From assembly GCF_014698965.1 (NCBI RefSeq), contig NZ_JACXAE010000040.1, positions 1 through 64,000 on the forward strand: 64,000 bases of DNA. Reading direction: 5' to 3'. Made by a program: the position numbers and the translations under genes. The notes beneath the pieces are model-generated. The model did no database searches. It had not been told where the DNA came from and saw nothing but the letters and a program-made list of their open reading frames with translations. Shown in pieces: positions 25,988 to 36,743 of the stretch (position 1 is the stretch's first letter; every line of letters begins with the position of its first letter). The stretch is from Iningainema tapete BLCC-T55. GTDB lineage: Bacteria > Cyanobacteriota > Cyanobacteriia > Cyanobacteriales > Nostocaceae.

Positions 25988-28900
25988 TTAGCCTATAATA
26001 TCGTAATCGCAAAGGTGCTTGTCGCTCTCACTAACCTCAGAGTTTGTCTTTAGATAGTCGCTCACTTGATTACAACCGCGCCGCACTAAATCGTCTAAAT
26101 CAAAATTCAATAGTAATAACCCTTGTCGATTAACTAAAGCAAGCGTCTTCTCATTAAGGTTAAAGGCATAAGAAAAAGAATAATCCTTGCTATCATAAGT
26201 TCCAACTTCTGCTTTGTCCATGAAAATATCCCAGAATTTCAAACTGTCATAACCTTGAGAAATAATAGTTTTACCATCAGGGCTGAAATAAACCTTGTAA
26301 ACGTTATCTTTATGTCCTCTAAGGGTAAGAATTTTTTTGCCCGTCGCGATATCCCATAGTCTCACCGTACTGTCACGATTAGCAAAAGCGATCGTCTTAC
26401 TGTCGGGACTAAAGCTGATGTCATTAACCAAATTGAAATTTTCTTTAATAGTTTTAATTTCTTCACCAGTCTTGATATTCCACAATTGCACTGTTCTGTC
26501 TGTGGCTTTATCATCAGAACTGAAAGCAGCAATCAGCTTACTGTTAGGACTGAAAATAACGTTCTTTGACCAATCCGAATGCCCTTTGAAGGATTTGAGT
26601 TGTTTACCAGTTGTAATATCCCACAATACAATACCTTGAGGTGTTGCAGCAGCAATCATCTTGCCGTCTTTACTAAAGCTGGCGCTATGTGCAACGGGGA
26701 AACTTACCTTGAGAGTTTTGGTTTCTCTGCTCGTTGAAATATCCCGCCATCTCACGATACCGTCCCAGTTTACAGTAACAATCGTCTTGCCATCATCGCT
26801 GAAACTGAAATCACCAGTCTTCAAGATTTCCCCGTTGTAGAAGTCTGATTCTCTACCTGTTGAGGCTTCCCAAAGTTCCGTTGTACCATCAAGATTTTTA
26901 GCAAAAATCTTTTTACCGCCTTTGTCGGCAAACCCTACCCTAATAATTTTGTGAGAATATCCTGACAGGAGCTTGAGTTCCTTACCACTAGAGACATTCC
27001 ACAGTCTCACCTTATCGTCAGCACCAGCAGTAACAATTGTCTTGCCGTCAGGGCTGAAGTTGACGCTAGTCATCTCGCCTGAGTGACTTTCAAGAGTTTT
27101 GATTTCCCTACCACTGGCGAGATCCCATAATCTTACTGTACCGTCAGCACTAGCGGTAGCAATTGTCTTGGCATCAGGGCTGAGATTGACATCATTTACC
27201 CAATTTGAATGCCCTTTGAGTGTTCTGATGTCTCTGCCATTCATGCTATCTTGCAGAGTTACTGTACCGTCAGCACTGGCAGAAGCAATCATTTGGCTGT
27301 TAAGACTGAACATGATGTTATTAACATCTTTTCGGAAATCATGCTCTCTAGGGAGATTGAGTACTCTACCCGTCGAAACATCCCACAGTTTTGTCGTGCC
27401 ATCACGATACGTAGCAGCAAGTATCTTGCTGTCAGGGCTAAAGTGGATGCTATTAACTTTAGTTAACAGATCCCCTTGGATAAGAGTCTTGATTTCTCTG
27501 CCTGTCGAAACATCCCATAAATTCACCGAATTTTTAATAAGAAAGTTGTAAGGCACAGCTGTACGAGTGTCTGCATTACTAGCAGCAAGCGTCTTGCCGT
27601 CAGGGCTAAAGCTAACATCTAACGCCTCTAAATGTCCTTGGAGGATTTTGAGTGTTTTACCAGTCGCAATATCCCATATTCTTACTGTATTATCAGAACT
27701 GGCAGACGCAAGTGTTTTGCGGTCGGGGCTGAAGGTAATATTATTAACTACACTTAAGTGTCCTTGGAGAGTTTGAAGTTCCCTTCCTGTTGAAACATCC
27801 CACAGTTTCACATAGCCTTTACCGATAAATTTGTCCTTGCTGTTAGAGTTTGGATTCAATTTTCTTTCAGAGTTATCAGTGGTAGCAATTGTCTTACTAT
27901 CAGGGCTGAAAGTAGGATTACCACTAGAGAGCGTTTTAACTTCTCTACCAGCAGTGATATCCCACAGTTTTGTTTTGTCATTGTCAGCAAAAGCGATCAC
28001 CTTACTATTTGGACTGAATTGGAAGCCATAATTACGAAATTTAAAGGTAAAAGTTTTAAGTTCTGTACCAGTTAAAATATCCCAAAGTGTTAGCGTATTT
28101 ATAGAACTTTCAGCAATAGTCTTGCCATCGGGGCTGAAGCTGACACTTTCAACTTCACCGGAATGACTTTTAAGGGTCTTGAGTTCTCTGCCAGTCATAA
28201 CATCCCATACTATTACTGTACCGTCGAGATTCCCAGCAACAATTGTCTTACCGTCAGGGCTAAAGTTGATGGAACTTACTTCACTTAAATGCCCTTTGAA
28301 AGTCTTGATTTCTTCGCCAGTAGTGCGGTCCCACAGTTTGACATCACTCATACTACCAGAAGCAATGGTCTTGCCATCGGGGCTGAATCGGACATCACCC
28401 ACCCAGTCTAAATCACCTTTTAGGTTTTTGAGTTTTCTGCTAGTAGTGCGTTCCCATAGTCTTACCGTGCCGTCATAAGTGGTACAAACGATTTTCTTAC
28501 CGTCAGGGCTTGAGCCCACAACACCCTTCAGAGAAGAGGAGAAACATTCAGGAATTTTAATTTCTTCTATCTGTTTATATCCTCCATACACTGCCCTTTG
28601 CAACGTATTTAAAACCTGAATGCGCGTACCTGCTTCTACCCACCCTGCTCGTTGCACTTCCCTTCCTGCTTTGATAGCGTTTATCAGGGCATTGTTCTGT
28701 TGATTTAATAAAGCATCTTTCTCTTCCTTTGACGGAAGCTTTTCACTGTATTTAAGCGCGTACTCCAAAGTACTTGCTCTCTCTTTATACAAAGCCGAAA
28801 GTGCTTTTGATGACGAAGCAAGAGCGCGGATTCGAGCATTAGTCTCAGCTACATTTGCACGCCACCAACCTACACCAGCGATCCCAGCTAACAACAATGC

Positions 28901-30586
28901 TCCTACTAAACCGCTAGTAAGCCCTGCAATTACTCTTTGTCTTTGACGCTCTTGCTGTTCGCGCTCTTTTTTCTGTAATGCCAAGCTAGTTTGAATGTAT
29001 TCCTGCTCTGCTGTCAACTCTTCTGGACGCTTTTGTAACCATTCTTGAGCATCAGCCAAGGGCTTACCACGCAACAATGCTGCCTCATCCCTACTAGTAG
29101 CATCCCACTGCTGCATTGCTGCCCGTAGTCTTTCTTGCCAAGCACGAAAGCTGCGGTCTGTTTCCATCCATTGCCGCAGCTTACCCCAATTACGAATCAG
29201 TGCTTCATGGACAACTTCTACTGTCTCTTGATCAGCAGAATTGCGGCTTGTAACTACTAATCGTGCATTAGCTATTTCTGTGACCAATGCCCAGCTTGTT
29301 TCACCCAATTCCGCTTTTGTTGCCAACCTGAGCGTATCTTCTGTTCCCTCTCCCGGACGCACCAATTGAATAAAAATCCGCCGCACCTGTTCTTGCTCAG
29401 TCGCACTCAGCTTATCATAAATCTCATCTGCATAGCGGGCTAGAGCGCCTTGCACATTATCAATTGCATCATAAACTGTATGAGTTATTTGTTTACCCGT
29501 TCGCTGTTGCCACAATAGCGTCAAGGCAAACTCCAGCAGAGGTAAATTTCCCGGCTTATCCTCTACATCATCTAAGATGCGTTCCACTAGTCCCGCTTCA
29601 AAGGTGATCCCTAATATTTCAGCAGGCTTTACAATCACCTGTGAAAGTTCGGAGTGGTTCATCGACCTGATTTTGATATCAGTATTCTGCAACACATCTC
29701 CAAAAGGAGGATAAGATAAAGCATTTCCCAAAAAATCTGCCCGCATTGTTGCAATTAACACAGGAGGAGATTGGAAACCGGAAGAAGATTGAAAGGCATC
29801 TAATAAAGTGTCTAAGAAACTAGTGCGGGTTTTTTCATCGTTGCACAGAGTGTAAAGTTCTTCAAATTGGTCAGCAATTAACAGCACTCGATGATTGGGA
29901 TGCTGACGTCGAATATGGGAAAATATACCAGAAAGTGTCACCTTATCATCGTGAAAATATTTAGCTAATACTCGTGCTTGGGCTATCTGCACGGTAGCAT
30001 CACCAGATGTGTACAAAGGAACTAGGGACTCAGCCAAAGCTTGAAAGGGGTCTGAACCAGGGCGAAAGTGAGTAAACAGCCAGCAACCTTGTTGTTGTAA
30101 CTTTGGTATCAATCCTGCCAACACCACTGAAGATTTCCCGCTTCCCGATGCACCTAGTACAGGAATAAAGTTACGCTTTACAGTCGCTTGAATCAGTTCT
30201 TCGATAAAGACATCGCGTCCGAAGAAGAATTCGGCATCATTGGGACCAAAATGAAATAAACCTCGATAAGGACATGGAAGATTATCATCAGTATTGGTGT
30301 CAGCTGACGTAACTGGTGCTACCTTAATATCTTCACGATAATAATAGTTTGTAATATTAATTACAGCATTTCCTTCCCCCGTGTTAGCGACGTATTGTGC
30401 TTTTTTAATAGTTTGCTCAACAATTCTTTTATTGTCTTGAATCTGAGTATTGTTATTACCTTGATTACTCTGCATACCTCCTTTTATTGTTGATTGTTCA
30501 ACATTTTGTTGAATACCTTGATGAGGAGGTAGTAAAGAATTTTCTTCTGATGAAGGTACTTTATTCATGGCTTTTTTTCCGCACAT
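25988..30586 (-). CDS. STAND NTPase (nSTAND1) with transmembrane helix and WD40 beta-propeller repeats
   Basis: 1532 aa; the first ATG (MCGKKA) or the one seven codons in (30568) may be the start. The N-terminal ~100 aa contain GGMQSNQGNNNTQI and GNAVINITNYYY, a low-complexity association segment. The nSTAND1 domain follows: CPYRGLFHFGPNDAEFFFGR, P-loop GASGSGKSS (about 143-151) and VLLIADQFEELYTL. A transmembrane helix is at about 565-587 (GLTSGLVGALLLAGIAGVGWW). The rest is WD40 repeats (xxFSPDGKTIA...LWD), some degenerate. STAND proteins are ligand-triggered signalling ATPases, often in anti-phage or cell-death systems. It lies 76 bp downstream of the CHAT protease gene and shares the GNNNxQI motif with it, suggesting that the two proteins work together. 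Confidence 0.92.
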   Translation of the reverse strand: MCGKKAMNKVPSSEENSLLPPHQGIQQNVEQSTIKGGMQSNQGNNNTQIQDNKRIVEQTIKKAQYVANTGEGNAVINITNYYYREDIKVAPVTSADTNTDDNLPCPYRGLFHFGPNDAEFFFGRDVFIEELIQATVKRNFIPVLGASGSGKSSVVLAGLIPKLQQQGCWLFTHFRPGSDPFQALAESLVPLYTSGDATVQIAQARVLAKYFHDDKVTLSGIFSHIRRQHPNHRVLLIADQFEELYTLCNDEKTRTSFLDTLLDAFQSSSGFQSPPVLIATMRADFLGNALSYPPFGDVLQNTDIKIRSMNHSELSQVIVKPAEILGITFEAGLVERILDDVEDKPGNLPLLEFALTLLWQQRTGKQITHTVYDAIDNVQGALARYADEIYDKLSATEQEQVRRIFIQLVRPGEGTEDTLRLATKAELGETSWALVTEIANARLVVTSRNSADQETVEVVHEALIRNWGKLRQWMETDRSFRAWQERLRAAMQQWDATSRDEAALLRGKPLADAQEWLQKRPEELTAEQEYIQTSLALQKKEREQQERQRQRVIAGLTSGLVGALLLAGIAGVGWWRANVAETNARIRALASSSKALSALYKERASTLEYALKYSEKLPSKEEKDALLNQQNNALINAIKAGREVQRAGWVEAGTRIQVLNTLQRAVYGGYKQIEEIKIPECFSSSLKGVVGSSPDGKKIVCTTYDGTVRLWERTTSRKLKNLKGDLDWVGDVRFSPDGKTIASGSMSDVKLWDRTTGEEIKTFKGHLSEVSSINFSPDGKTIVAGNLDGTVIVWDVMTGRELKTLKSHSGEVESVSFSPDGKTIAESSINTLTLWDILTGTELKTFTFKFRNYGFQFSPNSKVIAFADNDKTKLWDITAGREVKTLSSGNPTFSPDSKTIATTDNSERKLNPNSNSKDKFIGKGYVKLWDVSTGRELQTLQGHLSVVNNITFSPDRKTLASASSDNTVRIWDIATGKTLKILQGHLEALDVSFSPDGKTLAASNADTRTAVPYNFLIKNSVNLWDVSTGREIKTLIQGDLLTKVNSIHFSPDSKILAATYRDGTTKLWDVSTGRVLNLPREHDFRKDVNNIMFSLNSQMIASASADGTVTLQDSMNGRDIRTLKGHSNWVNDVNLSPDAKTIATASADGTVRLWDLASGREIKTLESHSGEMTSVNFSPDGKTIVTAGADDKVRLWNVSSGKELKLLSGYSHKIIRVGFADKGGKKIFAKNLDGTTELWEASTGRESDFYNGEILKTGDFSFSDDGKTIVTVNWDGIVRWRDISTSRETKTLKVSFPVAHSASFSKDGKMIAAATPQGIVLWDITTGKQLKSFKGHSDWSKNVIFSPNSKLIAAFSSDDKATDRTVQLWNIKTGEEIKTIKENFNLVNDISFSPDSKTIAFANRDSTVRLWDIATGKKILTLRGHKDNVYKVYFSPDGKTIISQGYDSLKFWDIFMDKAEVGTYDSKDYSFSYAFNLNEKTLALVNRQGLLLLNFDLDDLVRRGCNQVSDYLKTNSEVSESDKHLCDYDIIG

Positions 30587-30662
30587 CCATTAAAAAAATT
30601 AGCAATGCGACTCAAAAGTATAATTATGACAAAATTAGTTAATACTTTTTTAAGTAAAATTG

Positions 30663-31673
30663 TTACTTTCGCAAATTATTTTTGTGCCAATCCTCTAAAG
30701 CAGTGATAGTAAAATCTGCTGCTGGATGATTGAGCAACTGTTTGAAAGTGAAAATACTTCCGTCTTTTAATGCACTAGTTATTTTTTGCATCAAAATCGG
30801 GTTATTTTCAAAACATTTAATAGCTTCTGTAGCTATGGTCATTTTCCCAAGAGTTGTGTCAGTGGGATAAGTTTGGCTTAGCTGTTCTAGCAATTGCTGA
30901 ATTTCTGCTACAGCTTCGGCGAGAGTTTGTTTTTGTTCTTGTGAAGCATAAGTGTTTGAAATTTGCTGATTATTATTACCTTGGGCTGCCTGCATCCCAC
31001 CATGCACATAACCACCGCTAACATTTTGAGAAATTCCCCCCATATGTTTGGGCTGCGAGTTTTGTTCTTCTGGAGTAGTTATTTTGGGGTCTGTCTCTTT
31101 TACAGGGACAGAGGGACGCTTTCTAGCTTTGAGTATAGGGGTTTGTGATTCTGGAATTCCTTGTAAGTCAATCAATGCACAGCCGAATTCAAAACAATCT
31201 TCGTAGGATTTGTTAACACCAAGTGCATTGTAGAATCCAATAGCAAACTTAATTGCCGCTTTATCACCTATCGTCTGATTCATACCAATTACATAATCTA
31301 TGTGTTGGTGAATCGCTTGAGCTTGAGCCTCACTATAGCAGGCATTGAGGAAAACACATTCAATTTGTTTTTGAAACAATCCAAATAATCTTGCTAGTGA
31401 TTCTGTACTCACTAACTGCATTTGCCCAGAATTGTTCTCTAAAACTAAGCCATGACTTCCAGCGCCATGTCCAGAAAAGTGAACAATCGTCGGTTGGTGG
31501 TCTAACAGTGCCCGGTGTAAGTCGTCAACTCTTAGTGCTAACTCAGTCACTATTTCAAACTCAGAGCGATTTTTGGCTTGTCTGAGTGCTGTCTGAATTT
31601 CCCGTACCTCTTCGTCCAAACGCAGCTTGTCTGTGTTTTTAGGGTTTGCTGATAAAATTAAAATTTTTTTCAC
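30663..31673 (-). CDS. CHAT-domain caspase-like protease
   Basis: 336 aa. The N-terminal CHAT fold starts MKKILILSANPKNT. The catalytic pair is visible as His in IVHFSGHG (about 85-92) and Cys in VFLNACYSEAQ (about 106-116). A Pro/Gln-rich linker then carries GGYVHGGMQAAQGNNNQQI, nearly the same as the N-terminal motif of the STAND protein, and the final 90 aa are helical. CHAT proteases cleave protein targets when activated by partner sensors (for example gasdermins or in Craspase). Here the likely activator is the downstream STAND ATPase. The catalytic residues are intact, so it is probably an active effector. Confidence 0.9.
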   Translation of the reverse strand: MKKILILSANPKNTDKLRLDEEVREIQTALRQAKNRSEFEIVTELALRVDDLHRALLDHQPTIVHFSGHGAGSHGLVLENNSGQMQLVSTESLARLFGLFQKQIECVFLNACYSEAQAQAIHQHIDYVIGMNQTIGDKAAIKFAIGFYNALGVNKSYEDCFEFGCALIDLQGIPESQTPILKARKRPSVPVKETDPKITTPEEQNSQPKHMGGISQNVSGGYVHGGMQAAQGNNNQQISNTYASQEQKQTLAEAVAEIQQLLEQLSQTYPTDTTLGKMTIATEAIKCFENNPILMQKITSALKDGSIFTFKQLLNHPAADFTITALEDWHKNNLRK

Positions 31674-31832
31674 AAAGTTTGAGCAACAAATTTTTGTAGT
31701 ATCTGCTGTATGACTACATTACTCTCAAAATTTTCTCCTGTCTTCAACAACTTTTTGTGACAAAATTTAATAATTTACATGAATTATTAAATTAATTAAC
31801 AATTTTGAGTGGCATTTTCCGCTTGCTCCCTT

Positions 31833-32105
31833 TCAATCTGATGTCTCAACTTGAGCATCAGTAGGAATAATCAGCTTTCTTTGATTTTGCTTTTCCTCCA
31901 CCATTTTTTGAGCAATAGCAGCCTTGATTAAATCCTCCGATAAGGGTCTGTCTTGCACGGTTGGATCGCGAGAATCATCAGAAGAATCTTCAACAGTCAT
32001 TTTATTTAGTACAGGTGGCTTTCTGACGACCTCAGTTTCCGCAACGAACTTGTCTGTACTTTTCGCCTCAGCAGATTGTTGGGATTTTAAATTGTTTTCA
32101 TCCAT
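31833..32105 (-). CDS. small hydrophilic hypothetical protein in conflict cluster
   Basis: 90 aa, highly polar, with no hydrophobic segment: MDENNLKSQQSAEAK at the start, then a predicted helix LSEDLIKAAIAQKMVEEKQNQ near the C-terminus. No family is recognised. It lies between the NB-ARC-WD40 gene (110 bp upstream) and the CHAT gene (159 bp downstream), same strand. It may be a linker, regulator or substrate of the neighbouring protease, but this is speculation. Confidence 0.5.
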   Translation of the reverse strand: MDENNLKSQQSAEAKSTDKFVAETEVVRKPPVLNKMTVEDSSDDSRDPTVQDRPLSEDLIKAAIAQKMVEEKQNQRKLIIPTDAQVETSD

Positions 32106-32215
32106 AATTGCATCTAGTAATAGTCTAGTTGCTTGATATGTTTTGATTGTAGAGCTTCCATTTTTGCTAGGAGCTAACTTAAAGAAGTAACTTTACAAAA
32201 AGTAATTTAAATTAG

Positions 32216-35200
32216 TTACTGAGATGAATCGAATTCCACTGCCCCCAACGCTTTGAGGGTTGCTCTTTGGGCTGCGGTCAAACCAATCGCACCAGTAATA
32301 TTCATCCCTTCATAAGGTCTATTTGCTCTTAGGGTTTTGAGACATTGTCCAGTATCCATATTCCAAAGCTTTATAGTCTCATCTTTGCTACCTGAAGCTA
32401 ACATTTGTCCATTTGGACTAAAAGCAACTGACCATACTACCTTTTGATGTCCCTCAAATGTTCTCAAATTTACCCCTGTACTGCTATCCCAAAGCTTGAG
32501 TGTTTGGTCGTCGCTACAGCTAACTAATTTTTGACCATCTGGACTAAACACAACTGACCTGACTCGATTGCTATGTCCAGTCAAAGTTTGCAGGCATTCC
32601 CCTGTAGAGATATCCCACAATTTGATTGTGCGATCGCCGCTACCACTGACAAGCAATCTACTACAAGGGCTAAAAGCTACCCACAGTACCCAATCTTCAT
32701 GTCCTTTCAAAGTTTCCAGACAAGCGCCTTCTGCAACATTCCAAAGTTTGATGGTTTGGTCATCACTGCCACTTGCTAGGATACTTTTTTGGGGACTAAA
32801 AGCCACTGACTTAACTCTATGGGTATGTCCATACAACGTGTGTAAACACTCCCCAGTACGCCAATCCCAAAGCTTTACTGTTTGGTCGCGACTACCACTT
32901 GCCAAAATTTGACCATCTGGGCTAAAATTTACAGATTGTACCCAATCACCGTGTCCCCACAAAGTTCCTACACATTCACCAGTAAAGGTGTCCCAAAGCT
33001 TAATGGTTTTGTCGTCGCTACCACTTGCCAAAATCGAATGTAATGGTTCACTAGCAGCCATATTTGGAGCAAATACAACTGATGAAACAATGTTTGTATG
33101 CCCTTGCAATGTTCTTAGGCAGTAACCTGTAGATACATTCCACAATCTAATTTGGTAGTCTTCACTGCCACTTGCCAAGATTTGACCATCCGAACTAAAG
33201 GCAACAGAGGATACCCAATTGCTATAAGCTTTTAGCGTTTTCAAGCATTGCCCAGTATGAAAATCCCATAATTTTACTGTTTTGTCATTACTTGCACTTA
33301 TCAATGTTTGCCCATCTGGACTTAAAACGACTAACCAAACCCTTTCGGTATGTTCCTGTAAGGTTTGTAGACATTCTCCTGTTGAGACATTCCAGATTTT
33401 TACTGTTTTATCTTCACCTGCTGTTGCCAATACCTGACCATCCGCATTAAAGGCAACTGCCCACACAAAATTGCTGTAATTAAGTAGTGTTTTGACACGT
33501 TCTCCCGTCTGTATATTCCATAGCTTAACTGTGTTACCCTCGCTAGCAACTGCTAGTGTCTGTCCATCCGGACTTAAGGCTACAGACAGTATCCAATTGA
33601 TCCCAATCGCCAAAAGCCGCAAGCACTTTCCATCACTAATATTCCACAGCCTAACGGTTTGGTCTTCGCCACTACTAACTAAAGTTTGTTCATTTAATGA
33701 ACTAAATGCAACAAAAAGTACCCGTCCTGTATGTCCTTTAAGAGTTTTGAGACATTGCCCAGTATGAATATCCCATAATTTTATTGTTTGGTCGTTACTG
33801 CCACTTGCCAGAATTTGACCATCTGGGCTAAAAGCAACTGATTGCACCCAACTGGTGTGACCCCGCAGTGTTTTTAAACACTGCCCTGTATGGGCATTCC
33901 ATAACCTAATCGTTTGGTCATTACTGCCACTTGCCAGAATTTGACCATCTGGGCTAAAAGCAACGGATACCACCCACGCTATGTGTCCTTTGTAATAAAT
34001 AAGTTGTTGGCTATCTGCAATTTGCCACAAACAAATTTCGTTATCAGTTCCTGTTGCTAACAGCTTTCCATCTGGACTAAAGGCAGCTGATAAAATACCT
34101 GCATTAGTTTGAGTAAAAACTGATTTAGTTAAATCTGAGTTTGTAAAGTTGACTTGATGTAAGTTCATGCCTTGTAAGTAGGCTTGCCAGATGGTTAAGT
34201 TAGAAAAATCATAACCGCTGACATTGACTTGAAGCTGCCAAAGTAGATTGAGAATATTTCCGCCTGCATATCCAGGTTTTCGAGATGTCAAAACTTGCAG
34301 GTTCGACAACAACTGATTTAGGTGGTTTTCGACATTTGTAAATTGAGCCAGCAATCTATCAGCAATAGGCTTGAGAATCAGGCGAATTTGAGCATTTCTC
34401 AGGTAATCTTTACTGGTAGCCTTTATCAAGGCATGGGTATGAAACAGCGCAATTTCTCCGGTGGTTAATTCTTGATTCACTTCGTCGATAAATCTATCAA
34501 TCACATACTCCATTACCACCGACTGTTGAGTAAATTTTGCTCTCGTATTTTCAATCAGGGAACGATGTTGTAAAGATTCTAAAGCTTCCAATAAAGTCTT
34601 TTGATGAAGAGGTGGAACAATATCTTCTCGTAATTGGGAGAGCGAAACCCACTCTCGATTAATCGCCAACCAATGCATAATTTGCCGTTCTAAAATCGAC
34701 AGGCGATTAAACTGCTGCTCTAGTAAGTCGGAAATGTCACCAAAAATAACGATACCTTGTTCTAGAAATTGAGAAATATCACCCTGAAATAATTCTTGAA
34801 TAGTCGTCGCTACAATCTTTAACGCTAGAGGATTTCCTGCATAATGTTCTATTAATGCTCGACTTTTGTTTTCTGATATAGCAAAACCTTTTTCTTTGAG
34901 AATGAAATAACCTTCTTCCTGCTGTAATCCGCTTAATTTCAATGAACGAACAGGCAGATGTCTTCCTTCTTTGGAACTAAGTCCTTTGGGTTTTTCTCTG
35001 CTAGTCAACAATAAACAGCTCTGATGGCTGCTCTGACCTACACATCTAAGCAGTTGCCCGTATTCCTCATATCCTGGACAATAGGCTCCGGAGGTTTTGT
35101 CAGTACATAAAATTGATTCCGCATTATCCAGTATGAGAAAGCAGCGTTTTTCACCTAGATGCTTAAGCAACTCGGCTATTTTACCATCTACAGTCTCTGG

Positions 35201-35755
35201 CAAATTCGTTTCTTGCTGTTGAGACACAAAGCAAATTAATTCTACCAAAAGCTCCTGAACTGGTGGAGCGTTACGCAGGCTTCGCCAAATCAAATAATCA
35301 AAATTGTCCTGCACTAGCTGTGCCACTTTCACAGATAAAGCCGTCTTGCCAATGCCACCCATCCCAATTACAGTGACGAGTCGGCATTGCTCATTCACAA
35401 TCCATTGTTCTAAAGTCGCAAGTTCTTCAGTACGCCCGTAAAACACCGAGACATCAATCGCCTCTCCCCAGTCCTGGTGAATACTTTTAGTTTTTCTCTC
35501 GCCATTTTGATCTATAGCTACTGATGGAGCCTCAAAATCCAAATCAGCGATGTCTCTCCAACAGAGCGCTAATTTCTGACAAAGTTCTTCAAAAGTCGCA
35601 TGATCCACGGGTTTCCCTGTCAGGAAGTTGCTAACTGTGGCTAAAGCCAGTCCTGCCTCCTCAGACAAAGTTCTTTGGCTGGGAAAGCCATTACGCTTAA
35701 CTGCCAATTTAACTTTCTCAATGCAATCACGACGAACTTTGAGCGATCTAGGCAT
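32216..35755 (-). CDS. NB-ARC (STAND) NTPase with N-terminal HTH-like domain and 14 WD40 repeats
   Basis: 1179 aa. Residues 1-70 form an HTH-like domain ([20 protein letters not shown] ... [12 protein letters not shown]) common at the start of cyanobacterial conflict proteins. NB-ARC follows: [16 protein letters not shown]-loop [13 protein letters not shown], Walker [21 protein letters not shown] and [11 protein letters not shown] helical linker precedes about 14 WD40 repeats ([14 protein letters not shown]...LW). This is a typical ligand-sensing signalling ATPase of the AP-ATPase type, related to apoptosis and plant resistance proteins. It heads the leftward cluster ending with CHAT and STAND genes. 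Its promoter must lie in the 140 bp before the divergent M23 peptidase gene. Confidence 0.93.
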   Translation of the reverse strand: MPRSLKVRRDCIEKVKLAVKRNGFPSQRTLSEEAGLALATVSNFLTGKPVDHATFEELCQKLALCWRDIADLDFEAPSVAIDQNGERKTKSIHQDWGEAIDVSVFYGRTEELATLEQWIVNEQCRLVTVIGMGGIGKTALSVKVAQLVQDNFDYLIWRSLRNAPPVQELLVELICFVSQQQETNLPETVDGKIAELLKHLGEKRCFLILDNAESILCTDKTSGAYCPGYEEYGQLLRCVGQSSHQSCLLLTSREKPKGLSSKEGRHLPVRSLKLSGLQQEEGYFILKEKGFAISENKSRALIEHYAGNPLALKIVATTIQELFQGDISQFLEQGIVIFGDISDLLEQQFNRLSILERQIMHWLAINREWVSLSQLREDIVPPLHQKTLLEALESLQHRSLIENTRAKFTQQSVVMEYVIDRFIDEVNQELTTGEIALFHTHALIKATSKDYLRNAQIRLILKPIADRLLAQFTNVENHLNQLLSNLQVLTSRKPGYAGGNILNLLWQLQVNVSGYDFSNLTIWQAYLQGMNLHQVNFTNSDLTKSVFTQTNAGILSAAFSPDGKLLATGTDNEICLWQIADSQQLIYYKGHIAWVVSVAFSPDGQILASGSNDQTIRLWNAHTGQCLKTLRGHTSWVQSVAFSPDGQILASGSNDQTIKLWDIHTGQCLKTLKGHTGRVLFVAFSSLNEQTLVSSGEDQTVRLWNISDGKCLRLLAIGINWILSVALSPDGQTLAVASEGNTVKLWNIQTGERVKTLLNYSNFVWAVAFNADGQVLATAGEDKTVKIWNVSTGECLQTLQEHTERVWLVVLSPDGQTLISASNDKTVKLWDFHTGQCLKTLKAYSNWVSSVAFSSDGQILASGSEDYQIRLWNVSTGYCLRTLQGHTNIVSSVVFAPNMAASEPLHSILASGSDDKTIKLWDTFTGECVGTLWGHGDWVQSVNFSPDGQILASGSRDQTVKLWDWRTGECLHTLYGHTHRVKSVAFSPQKSILASGSDDQTIKLWNVAEGACLETLKGHEDWVLWVAFSPCSRLLVSGSGDRTIKLWDISTGECLQTLTGHSNRVRSVVFSPDGQKLVSCSDDQTLKLWDSSTGVNLRTFEGHQKVVWSVAFSPNGQMLASGSKDETIKLWNMDTGQCLKTLRANRPYEGMNITGAIGLTAAQRATLKALGAVEFDSSQ

Positions 35756-35897
35756 AGCGACATTGCAGGCAACTATATAAATTTTACACGTTCAAGTCAG
35801 TCATAAGTCAGAACAACTGAGTCATTTTCAGGCTGGAACTCAGTAACCACAAGATTTTGATGAATACATACCTTCAATAAATGAAAGGACACAGAAA

Positions 35898-36686
35898 ATG
35901 CATTTTAAATCGCTTTCCGCTACTGTAGTCGGGCTAGCTTTACTCGTAACTCCGGCTGTCGTTCCTGCCGTTGCTCAAGAAGTATCCCAACCTACAAGCT
36001 CTCAAAAGGAAGCTACACCTTCTACGCCAGAGTCAACACCATCGGCAGAGGAAGCCAATCCTACAACTTCCCAAGAAGAAGTTACACCTTCTACGCCAGA
36101 GTCAACACCATCGGCAGAGGAAGCCAATCCTACAACTTCCCAAGAAGAAGTTACACCTTCTACACTAGAGTCAATGGAAACTACATCGGCGGCGGCTGCC
36201 AAGCCGAGGTTGCAATTGCCGTTTTATTGCAAACAGAAGTGGCGGCTGGATACTTGGGCGCACGCTCCTGCGCTAGACATGGTAAAAGAGCCCGACCAGA
36301 AGGGAACCGAGGGTGCCACTCTTCTGGCTCCTGCGTCCGGAACTGTCAACCAGTCCTTTTACCACGAAAACGCCGGCAACGTCATCCAGATTAATCACGG
36401 TGGTGGCTGGTTCACTACCTATCTTCATCTCCAGTCCCGATCTGTCAAGGTTGGAAACAAAGTCCAGTTGGGAACTGTGATCGGAAAGGTTGGCAAGACC
36501 GGTCCCACATCCAACGGTCATCCCCATCTCCACTTCGAGTTCGGTTACGACTCGAACAAAGACGGAAAAGCCTCATGGGGGTACAAGGGATCTGAGAGAG
36601 TTAAGCCCGTTTTCAACGGGATCACTTACGGAAGCAAGAACGGTCAAACATGGCGGAACGTCACTAGCCACAATAAGTGTCCGTGA
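35898..36686 (+). CDS. secreted M23-family peptidase (LytM-like) with tandem repeats
   Basis: 262 aa. A signal peptide (MHFKSLSATVVGLALLVTPAVVPAVA) is followed by about two and a half copies of a 23-aa Ser/Thr/Pro/Glu repeat (TPSTPESTPSAEEANPTTSQ). The C-terminal domain has HAPALD (possible His/Asp metal ligands), LLAPASGTVNQSFYHE, GWFTTYLHLQ and HPHLHFEFG, the HxH motif of M23 metallopeptidases. It likely cleaves peptidoglycan crosslinks or other peptides outside the cell. The first ligand motif is not the standard HxGxD, so activity is likely but not certain. It is divergent from the NB-ARC gene and lies inside the repeat-bounded segment. A role for wall remodelling in conjugation is possible. 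Confidence 0.85.
   Translation: MHFKSLSATVVGLALLVTPAVVPAVAQEVSQPTSSQKEATPSTPESTPSAEEANPTTSQEEVTPSTPESTPSAEEANPTTSQEEVTPSTLESMETTSAAAAKPRLQLPFYCKQKWRLDTWAHAPALDMVKEPDQKGTEGATLLAPASGTVNQSFYHENAGNVIQINHGGGWFTTYLHLQSRSVKVGNKVQLGTVIGKVGKTGPTSNGHPHLHFEFGYDSNKDGKASWGYKGSERVKPVFNGITYGSKNGQTWRNVTSHNKCP
36030..36167 (+). repeat. 69-bp tandem coding repeat in the M23 gene
   Basis: Two nearly identical 69-bp units plus a partial third encode the 23-aa linker repeat. The near-identity at DNA level, including silent positions, indicates recent slippage or unequal recombination. Boundaries are approximate. Confidence 0.7.
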
Positions 36687-36743
36687 GCAACCCTAACCTC
36701 GGTAAGTACTAGGTTAATACCGATACCTTTGCCGACGCGCATC

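Noticed and set aside
26337-28478. Several + strand ORFs (60-150 aa) inside the STAND gene
   Set aside because: Antisense shadows of WD40 repeats; the repeated pattern comes from the repeats of the real gene.
36005-36170. Tandem repeats as a possible CRISPR-like array
   Set aside because: The units are contiguous, in frame, coding and without unique spacers; they are a protein linker repeat.
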